From Candidatus Altimarinota bacterium (GTDB lineage Bacteria > Patescibacteriota > Gracilibacteria > UBA4473), in the NCBI GenBank assembly GCA_905478675.1, contig CAJQJI010000076.1:1-5664 (forward strand): a DNA stretch of 5,664 nucleotides, written 5' to 3'. A program made the translations under genes and the position numbers. Positions 1 to 5,340 of this stretch are shown here, in pieces. The notes under the pieces were generated by a model, which did no database searches, was not told the DNA's origin, and saw only the letters and a list, made by a program, of their open reading frames with translations. Every line of letters starts with the position of its first letter. The first letter of the stretch is position 1.

Positions 1-360
1 GTTCCAAAGATGGGGAGCGTCGAAACGAGTCAACCCGCCGATGAAAACATGGAAGCCTTTTCCGCCAGTTACACCGCCTACCAAGCGGATGAGGCGCTGG
101 GACAAAAACATATTTTATTTTTTCACGCGCCATGGTGCCCCACCTGCGCAAAATGGGAAGCCATGCTTGAAGAAAATATGGGCGAGCTCCGTGACAACGT
201 CGTCATTTACAAAACAGACTACGACACTTCTGACGACCTAAAAGCTCAATACGAAATTACTCAACAATCCACCGCAGTGTTTGTAAACGCGGACGGTAGT
301 GCGGCTAAACAAGAAGCCGACCCAAGCATCGAAAGTATGAATGCTTTTTTTGCGAACTAA
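1..360 (+). CDS. thioredoxin-family protein, 5' end cut by window edge
   Basis: This is a thioredoxin-fold thiol-disulfide protein. The frame is open from base 1, with three codons before the ATG at 10. There is no ribosome site before that ATG, and the first 14 or so residues after it are polar and linker-like (SVETSQPADENM). I therefore think the true start, probably with a signal peptide or lipoprotein signal, lies outside the window. Numbering from the ATG, a beta strand (HILFFHA, 34-40) leads into the active site WCPTC, with redox cysteines C43 and C46. A second strand (VVIYKTDYD, 64-72) follows. Near residue 82, where thioredoxins have an I-P-T motif with cis-proline, the sequence reads QQST, so Ser88 takes the proline position. 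The gene ends with TAA, followed by a strong terminator. Thioredoxin fold and redox motif are confident; extracytoplasmic location and any partnership with the MsrB/CcdA pair at the other end of the window are inference. Confidence 0.85.
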   Translation, partial: VPKMGSVETSQPADENMEAFSASYTAYQADEALGQKHILFFHAPWCPTCAKWEAMLEENMGELRDNVVIYKTDYDTSDDLKAQYEITQQSTAVFVNADGSAAKQEADPSIESMNAFFAN

Positions 361-392
361 ATTTTGAAAAAATAAGTTACTATTTTTTATTT

Positions 393-427
393 AAAAGCCT
401 GAGAGCATTTCTCTCAGGCTTTTTTTT
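393..427 (+). terminator. intrinsic terminator after the thioredoxin-like gene
   Basis: A perfect 13-bp inverted repeat (393-405 against 411-423) encloses a 5-base loop, CATTT. The inner nine pairs (GCCTGAGAG with CTCTCAGGC) are the stable part, and the outer four are A-T pairs. The downstream arm runs into eight consecutive T (420-427). It lies 33 bases after the TAA of the thioredoxin-like gene and ends just before the next gene, so it should isolate the two transcripts. The upstream arm has only four A, so it is less convincing as a terminator on the minus strand. Confidence 0.93.
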
Positions 428-429
428 AG

Positions 430-435
430 TATAAC
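430..435 (+). promoter_or_regulatory. candidate -10 element of the flavoprotein gene, leaderless type
   Basis: TATAAC matches five of six bases of the sigma-70 type -10 consensus and ends 8 bases before the ATG at 444. Transcription starting about 7-8 bases downstream would begin at or next to the start codon. No convincing -35 is present: the expected position falls in the loop and downstream arm of the terminator hairpin. An alternative overlapping hexamer, TAGTAT, is at 427-432. Confidence 0.45.
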
Positions 436-443
436 TATGCCTG

Positions 444-1649
444 ATGCAAAAAATTGCGATTATTGGCGCTGGTCCAGCCGGTATCTATACCAGCTTACTC
501 TTGGCAGATTTTAAGGGCGAAGTTTATTTGTTCGACCAAAACAAAGATGTGGGCGAAAAATTAAAAACGACTGGGGGTGGACGCATGAATGTCACTAATA
601 AAAAATTTAGTGCTGAAGAGTTTAGTTCTCAGTCGAATAATTTACTTAAAAAGCTTTTTAAAAACCCACACGTTAATAACCGACACTTAATTTTTGAAAA
701 ACTCGGTATTAAGTATCAATGGGAAAAAAACCGAGCCTTACTGGCTTCACAAAATGCGCCGTTAGAAGTGGCTCGCTTAAAAGCTAAAGCCCTGGAGCAA
801 AACAACTTATCCTTGCGCTTAGAACATAAAGCCACTGGCATTGAAGTTTTAGAAAACGGTAGTTTTAGAATTAAGTTTGAAACCCCAAACAACACCCAAC
901 TTTTGGATTTTGATACTGTTATTTTAAGCGGCGGCGGCATGTTTCGGATGAAAGACTTAGGCGACACGGAAAAAATATATGCGTTGCCACTGCAACTTGG
1001 TCATAGCCTTACTGAGGTTCAACCATCACTTTCACCGCTTATTTTTACCGACAAAGCTTTACGCGAACTCAAAGGCGTTAGTTTTGAAGGAACGCTGACC
1101 GATACTCAAAACAAAAAGTCCGTCACGGATGATATGATCATCACGCATTTTGGTTTATCTGGGCCTGCGGTACTCGATTTCTCGGCTTTTAGAGAAAGCG
1201 AAAGCATTGAACTGTGTTTCACCGCCCACTTAAAAGAAAACCAATTGCGGGACCAAATAAACACTCAGCGCCAAGGCGTGCATCGTTTACGAGCCTTACT
1301 TCGTGAACACTTCACAAAAACCCTAACCGACTTTTTTCTGCAACAAGCCGATTTAAGCATTGAAACCATTGTTGCGGACTTACCAAAGGCCAAGCTAAAC
1401 AGGTTGATACAGACTGTATTTCATTACCCGATTCCAAAAGTTCAGTCTAAAAACTATCCGTCTAGCTGGACGACTAAAGGCGGCGTTCGTTTAGATGAAA
1501 TTAACACCGCTACGCTTGAGTCTAAACGGGTCCCTGGCGTTTATTTTGCCGGTGAAATAATGGATACTAACGGTTTATGTGGCGGGTACAATATTTCGTT
1601 TGCGGCGATTTCGGCGGCGATTATAGCCGATAGTTTGTTAAAAAGTTAA
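444..1649 (+). CDS. NAD(P)/FAD-dependent oxidoreductase, HI0933/BaiN-like flavoprotein
   Basis: A 401-residue cytosolic flavoprotein of the HI0933-like family, whose members bind FAD and mostly have no known substrate. The N-terminal Rossmann dinucleotide motif is GAGPAG (8-13), followed by the acidic residue D31 at the end of the second strand. The family signature appears as TGGGRMNVTN (43-52). The middle carries GLSGPA (237-242), then a helical stretch rich in charged residues (about 260-325). The C-terminal FAD-closing region has TKGGV (344-348), GVYFAGE (365-371), D374 and GGYN (380-383). Length is normal for the family. Two substitutions stand out: Met48 where GGGRCN is usual, and Cys379 where the usual TGGYN has threonine. 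The ATG at 444 places the Rossmann motif at the expected distance and has no Shine-Dalgarno sequence before it. The gene has its own candidate -10 and ends convergently with ilvD. Family assignment is firm; the reaction is unknown. Confidence 0.92.
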   Translation: MQKIAIIGAGPAGIYTSLLLADFKGEVYLFDQNKDVGEKLKTTGGGRMNVTNKKFSAEEFSSQSNNLLKKLFKNPHVNNRHLIFEKLGIKYQWEKNRALLASQNAPLEVARLKAKALEQNNLSLRLEHKATGIEVLENGSFRIKFETPNNTQLLDFDTVILSGGGMFRMKDLGDTEKIYALPLQLGHSLTEVQPSLSPLIFTDKALRELKGVSFEGTLTDTQNKKSVTDDMIITHFGLSGPAVLDFSAFRESESIELCFTAHLKENQLRDQINTQRQGVHRLRALLREHFTKTLTDFFLQQADLSIETIVADLPKAKLNRLIQTVFHYPIPKVQSKNYPSSWTTKGGVRLDEINTATLESKRVPGVYFAGEIMDTNGLCGGYNISFAAISAAIIADSLLKS

Positions 1650-1672
1650 GCTCCAAAAAGTTTTCTAGTTCC

Positions 1673-3418
1673 TTACAAACTATTCTTCATCACCGCGCCA
1701 GTATCCGCCGAAGTCACTTGCTCCGCATAACGCCCCAGCCACCCTTTGGTAATCTTAGGTTCAAACGCTGGTAAATTTTCCATGCGGGCAAAAATTTCTT
1801 CGGTGCTTAATTCAACATCTAAGGTTCTTTTATAGGTGTCCATGTGAATTGTGTCGCCGGTTTCAACAATGGCAAACGGGCCGCCACTAGCGGCTTCTGG
1901 CGAAATATGCCCCACCGATAAACCTCGACTCCCCCCACTAAAGCGTCCATCGGTAATTAAAGCGGCCTTGATTTTTCGGCCTTTAATGGCCGCCGTTGGT
2001 GCTAGCATTTCTTGCATTCCTGGTCCGCCTTTTGGGCCTTCGTATTTTAAAACAACCACATCGCCGTCTTCAACTTCGCCGTCTAAAATACCGTTTAAGG
2101 CTTCTTCTTGGCTATGAAAAACTTTAGCCGTCCCGGTAAACACTTTCATATCTTCCTCCACCCCTGCGGTTTTTACCACCGCGCCCCGTGGGGCAATGTT
2201 TCCAAATAAAACGGCCAATCCGCCTTCAGCCGAAAAGACATTTTCGCCTGTGCGAATAATATCGCCATCCGCTTCTGGGGCCTTCATTACGTACTCGTCG
2301 AGCGTCCCCCAAATCGTCGGTAAATCTAAATTCAAAGGTGAACGGCCGTCTTGATGGACAGCTTTTAAAATAGCGGCAATACCGCCCACAGCGTGGACAT
2401 CTTCAACGTGTACGTCTGGGCGCGACGGCGATACTTTACACACATTTGGCGTAATTTTACTCAACTCATTTAATCGTTCTAAGTCATACTTAACGCCCGC
2501 TTCATGCGCTAGGGCTAAGGTGTGCAAAACGGTATTGGTAGAACCGCCCATCGCTAAATCAAGAATAAAAGCGTTATCAAGCGAAGCTTGAGTCACAATA
2601 TCACACGGTCGCAGGTTGTGTTCTAACACGTAATCGATCGCTTCTGGGATTTTATCAAATAAGGCTTCTCGTTCAGGGTTCAGTTTCCACGTTTGGGCGT
2701 CTTTATCGGTCCAAGCCGCCGCCGGGATCGAACCATTTCCGGGCAAAGCCAAACCGATGGCTTCGGCTAAACAGTTCATAGAATTCGCCGTAAACATCCC
2801 CGAGCAAGAACCACACGTGCGGCATGATTGTGAGGCAATTTGTTCTAAACGCTGTTCGGTAATTTCTCCGGAAGAAAAAGCACCGACCCCTTCAAAAACC
2901 GTTACTAGGTCTGACTTTTCTTTGCCGGCCAACATTGGTCCGCCACTCACATACACCGATGGCACGTTTAAACGCACCATGGCGTTCAACATTCCCGGTA
3001 CAATTTTGTCGCAGTTTCCAATGCCTACCCAAGCGTCACACGGGTGCGCCCCAACCATGGTTTCAATTTGATCGGTAATTAACTCTCGTGAAGCTAAGCT
3101 GTACTTCATCCCAAAATGCCCCATAGCGATGCCATCATCAACCGCTCCTCCAATATTACAGTACCAAACGTTATAGCCTTGTGATTTTAATTTTTTAACT
3201 AACTGCGCCCCCAGTACATCTAAATGAGCGTGCCCAGGAATATGGGTTGTATAAGAATTAACCACCGTAATGAATGGTTTTTTACGATCGGCAATCGAAT
3301 CAATCACCCCCGCGGCCATCATTAAACTAGCCGCTGGTAGCATATGCGTGCCTTCCGCCACAATTCGTGAACCGCGTTTATGAATTTTTTCGTAGCCTTC
3401 GTTAATAGGGTTGTGCAT
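1673..3418 (-). CDS. ilvD: dihydroxy-acid dehydratase (valine/isoleucine biosynthesis)
   Basis: The 581-residue enzyme removes water from 2,3-dihydroxy-isovalerate and 2,3-dihydroxy-3-methylvalerate, giving the 2-oxo acid precursors of valine, leucine and isoleucine. It is a cytosolic iron-sulfur enzyme. Visible motifs, numbered from the ATG: NSYTTHIPGHAHL (54-66), DDGIAMGHFGMKYSL (94-108), NCDKIVPGML (135-144; C136 a cluster ligand, K138 the lysine expected to be carbamylated at the metal site), CRTCGSCSGMFTANSMN (199-215), AMGGSTNT (289-296), YEGPKGGPGMQEML (459-472) and DGRFSGG (490-496; S494 the likely catalytic serine). The first motif resembles the E. coli type, without the PCN cysteine of other dehydratases. 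Relative to the E. coli enzyme (616 residues, as I recall it) it lacks an insertion before SAEGGLAVLFGN. Three start-capable codons are in tandem (TTG, TTG, ATG, 3424-3416). I chose the ATG because it fits the -10 spacing seen at the other genes. No other ilv gene is in the window. Confidence 0.96.
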   Translation of the reverse strand: MHNPINEGYEKIHKRGSRIVAEGTHMLPAASLMMAAGVIDSIADRKKPFITVVNSYTTHIPGHAHLDVLGAQLVKKLKSQGYNVWYCNIGGAVDDGIAMGHFGMKYSLASRELITDQIETMVGAHPCDAWVGIGNCDKIVPGMLNAMVRLNVPSVYVSGGPMLAGKEKSDLVTVFEGVGAFSSGEITEQRLEQIASQSCRTCGSCSGMFTANSMNCLAEAIGLALPGNGSIPAAAWTDKDAQTWKLNPEREALFDKIPEAIDYVLEHNLRPCDIVTQASLDNAFILDLAMGGSTNTVLHTLALAHEAGVKYDLERLNELSKITPNVCKVSPSRPDVHVEDVHAVGGIAAILKAVHQDGRSPLNLDLPTIWGTLDEYVMKAPEADGDIIRTGENVFSAEGGLAVLFGNIAPRGAVVKTAGVEEDMKVFTGTAKVFHSQEEALNGILDGEVEDGDVVVLKYEGPKGGPGMQEMLAPTAAIKGRKIKAALITDGRFSGGSRGLSVGHISPEAASGGPFAIVETGDTIHMDTYKRTLDVELSTEEIFARMENLPAFEPKITKGWLGRYAEQVTSADTGAVMKNSL

Positions 3419-3426
3419 CAACAAAA

Positions 3427-3455
3427 ATACTAATGGACACCCGTTTTAAAGACAA
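3427..3455 (-). promoter_or_regulatory. candidate promoter of ilvD, leaderless type
   Basis: In the 43-base gap behind the MFS gene, the minus strand has TTGTCT (3455-3450, four of six -35 bases), a 17-base spacer and TAGTAT (3432-3427, four of six -10 bases). The -10 ends 8 bases before the ATG at 3418, so the transcript would start at or within a base or two of the start codon. No Shine-Dalgarno sequence is present. Confidence 0.45.
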
Positions 3456-3461
3456 GATGAA

Positions 3462-4700
3462 CTACACTAAACTAGTGCGTTTTTGACAATGATTATACCC
3501 CCACCAAAACCACGCTAAAGCAAGAGCCGTCATCCCAGAGAAAATCCAAAACACTTGCGCCCCTAAATGGTAATAACCAAAACCGGCTACTACAGGTGCC
3601 ACGGCCATACTAAAAGCCGATAACCCTTCTACCACGCCAGAAATTTCACCTTGTTCGTTTTCCGCGACTTCGTTACTGAGCACCGACATAACCGTTGGCA
3701 TTAGGAGCGAAACCCCTAAATTAGAAAAATAATACACCAAAACAAATTCCCACAATTCAGCCACTAACGACATGCCAAACAAGCCCCCCGTCATTAGCCC
3801 TAAGGCTAAAAGGAGCGTCGGAAATTCACCAATTTTTTTCACCACAGGCTTGACCATAACCGCTTGGTTAAAAATCATAAAACTACCAACAAACAACAAG
3901 AACCAAGCTAACTGAGATTCATTTAGCCCAAACACATCAATTATATACAACGCGATAATCGACGTATAACTGGCTAACACTAAGCCAAAAATAAGGCGAA
4001 GCTGGATCGTCGTTTGTATTAGCTTGTTATCTTTCCAGCGTTGTACTTTTTTCCATAAATTAACTTGCCGCCAAAAATTGGTATCTAATGTTTTTGTCCG
4101 TTTTTCAACCGGTAACGACTCGGTTAATAAGTATTGAATACTAAAAAGGGTTATGGTAGAAAGCCCGATTGCAAACAAAGCCGTGCCTAAGTACCCCCAA
4201 GAAGTACTCATCGTTAAGCCGCCTGCTGCGGGACCAATGATCATGCCGACCCCAAAAGTCGCGCCCAACAACCCAAAAGCCGCGGCTTTTTCTTTTCGTG
4301 GAATACTATCGGCTAAATACGCATTGGTCACTGAATTATTCCCGCCTGTAATACCGTCAGCAATGCGCGCTAGGCCAATTACCCAAATTGAAGCGGCGGC
4401 CCCCAACCAAACTTTTTCAGCGTCTAAAAAATATGCACTGGCAAAAATCACCCAACTTAACAAGGTCCCAAGTTGCGTTATAAGCAATACTGGTTTTCGT
4501 CCCCAGTAGTCGGACAAAGACCCCAAAAAGGGCGCGGCTAAAAATTGGAAAGTACTATAAGCTGAAATCAACATTCCAAATATAATTTCACTACTGCCGT
4601 ACTGTTTTATAACAAAAGGTAAGACCGGAATTAAAATTGAAAAACCTAAGGTGTTCACCAAGGTTAAAAGCAAAATTGGAACCAGTTTTTTATGAGGCAT
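3462..4700 (-). CDS. MFS transporter, TetA-like drug:H+ antiporter family
   Basis: A 412-residue inner-membrane major facilitator with about 12 hydrophobic helices (roughly 7-30, 38-60, 71-91, 98-118, 140-163, 169-192, 229-253, 262-282, 293-312, 315-340, 357-377, 380-402). A charged central loop lies at about 193-228. Motif A is GSLSDYWGRKP (60-70) between helices 2 and 3, with a degenerate copy in the second half (KPVVKKIGEFP, 284-294). The helix 4 region has RIADGITGG (112-120), resembling motif B. Helix 5 carries the antiporter motif C, GATFGVGMIIGPAAGG (146-161). These features fit a proton-driven exporter of the tetracycline/multidrug group. Many such proteins have an acidic residue in helix 1, but here the region reads VNTLGFSILIPVLP, with Asn16, so substrate range cannot be read from the sequence. 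The ATG start gives a normal short cytoplasmic N terminus. It lies 53 bases after msrB and 43 bases before ilvD, and appears to have its own promoter. Confidence 0.93.
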   Translation of the reverse strand: MPHKKLVPILLLTLVNTLGFSILIPVLPFVIKQYGSSEIIFGMLISAYSTFQFLAAPFLGSLSDYWGRKPVLLITQLGTLLSWVIFASAYFLDAEKVWLGAAASIWVIGLARIADGITGGNNSVTNAYLADSIPRKEKAAAFGLLGATFGVGMIIGPAAGGLTMSTSWGYLGTALFAIGLSTITLFSIQYLLTESLPVEKRTKTLDTNFWRQVNLWKKVQRWKDNKLIQTTIQLRLIFGLVLASYTSIIALYIIDVFGLNESQLAWFLLFVGSFMIFNQAVMVKPVVKKIGEFPTLLLALGLMTGGLFGMSLVAELWEFVLVYYFSNLGVSLLMPTVMSVLSNEVAENEQGEISGVVEGLSAFSMAVAPVVAGFGYYHLGAQVFWIFSGMTALALAWFWWGYNHCQKRTSLV

Positions 4701-4708
4701 CAGGGCGC

Positions 4709-4736
4709 ACTCTAGTCTTGAAGTAAATTTTGAAAA
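4709..4736 (-). promoter_or_regulatory. candidate promoter of the MFS gene
   Basis: On the minus strand TTTTCA (4736-4731, four of six -35 bases) is followed by 16 bases and TAGAGT (4714-4709, four of six -10 bases). The -10 ends 8 bases before the ATG at 4700. The stretch between -10 and ATG is GC-rich (GCGCCCTG). A weak GAG at Shine-Dalgarno distance overlaps the -10, so a leadered transcript from TTGAAA (4749-4744) and TTTACT (4727-4722) is an alternative. Confidence 0.35.
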
Positions 4737-4749
4737 CCACGATTTTCAA
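4730..4749. repeat. short inverted repeat between msrB and the MFS gene
   Basis: TTGAAAA (4730-4736) and TTTTCAA (4743-4749) are perfect inverted copies around a 6-base centre. The stem is only 7 bp with a single G-C pair, and no T-run follows on the minus strand, so it would be a poor terminator. It overlaps the proposed -35 of the MFS gene and could be an operator for a dimeric regulator, but no regulator gene is in the window. Confidence 0.3.
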
Positions 4750-4753
4750 TCTT

Positions 4754-5335
4754 TTATTCTTCGGGCACAAACACTAAGGCCGCCCCATTCATACAGTACC
4801 GAAGCCCGGTTGGTTCTGGGCCATCTTCAAACACATGCCCTAAGTGTTCTCCACATTTAGATTCAATTTCAATGCGTTTAATACCCAACCACGAATAATC
4901 TTCTTTCAGCACTAAATTTTCTTTATTAGCATCATAAAAACTCGGCCAACCGGTGCCAGATTCAAACTTATGTTCAGAGGAAAAAACTTCTAAACCGCAG
5001 ACCTTTGTCACATATTTCCCTTTTCGTTTTTCTTCGTTTAAAACACTTGAACCAGGCTTTTCTGTGCCGGCTTCCCAAATCACATTGTACTCTAATTCTG
5101 TCATACCAGAGGCCAGCCAAACGGATTTTGCGATTTGGCTTTTATTGGCGGTGTTCTCTATTATTTGTAATGCTTGGGCTTTTGCTGAGCCTGACGCCAC
5201 TGGTTCTGAAGAAGACACATCTGTAACGATGTCTGGGCTTTGCTTTTGGTACAACTGCGAAACAAAAACAGTACCCATTAGCAAAATTACAAACCCTATT
5301 ACTAGACCTAACCGAAAATAAAAATCTGAATTCAT
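4754..5335 (-). CDS. msrB: membrane-anchored peptide-methionine (R)-S-oxide reductase
   Basis: A 193-residue protein that reduces methionine-R-sulfoxide in proteins. Residues 1-8 are short and end in Arg. Residues 9-28 form one hydrophobic helix with no lipobox, so it is a signal anchor or signal peptide that puts the enzyme outside the membrane. A polar linker (about 29-78) precedes the MsrB domain (about 79-193). Domain motifs are GTEKP (90-94), KFESGTGWPSFYD (123-135), HLGHVFEDGPEPTGLRY (164-180) and catalytic C181 in RYCMNGAAL. His164 and His167 belong to the active site. Of the four zinc cysteines expected in two CxxC pairs, only the second of each remains (C113, C161). Thr110 replaces one, and the other hairpin is a residue shorter. 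Thr128 replaces the usual resolving cysteine of GCGWPSF, as in many family members. The start is 5 bases after the ccdA stop, has no Shine-Dalgarno sequence, and has a -10-like TACAAT 7 bases upstream. The neighbour suggests electron supply by CcdA. Confidence 0.94.
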   Translation of the reverse strand: MNSDFYFRLGLVIGFVILLMGTVFVSQLYQKQSPDIVTDVSSSEPVASGSAKAQALQIIENTANKSQIAKSVWLASGMTELEYNVIWEAGTEKPGSSVLNEEKRKGKYVTKVCGLEVFSSEHKFESGTGWPSFYDANKENLVLKEDYSWLGIKRIEIESKCGEHLGHVFEDGPEPTGLRYCMNGAALVFVPEE

Positions 5336-5340
5336 AAGTC

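Noticed and set aside
437..514. A second ATG seven bases upstream of the flavoprotein start opens an overlapping 25-codon frame.
   Set aside because: It has no ribosome site, its product resembles nothing, and a transcript from the proposed -10 would begin after this ATG. It is most simply a chance out-of-frame ATG.
3416..3424. Starting ilvD at the TTG at 3424 instead of the ATG at 3418.
   Set aside because: It adds only two residues with no family support, and the ATG fits the -10 to start spacing seen at the other genes.
358..4736. A 13-base exact direct repeat, TAAATTTTGAAAA, at 358-370 and 4724-4736.
   Set aside because: It is almost entirely A and T, occurs only twice, and sits in unrelated contexts. 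In AT-rich intergenic DNA this is expected by chance.
4730..4749. The inverted repeat behind msrB as an intrinsic terminator.
   Set aside because: A 7-bp stem with one G-C pair and no T-run is too weak. It is kept only as a possible operator.
1851..5321. Plus-strand open frames of 66-122 codons inside ilvD, the MFS gene and msrB, and similar frames inside the two left genes.
   Set aside because: They lie wholly opposite or within well-supported genes, have no domain-like sequence, and follow from codon bias of the true frame.
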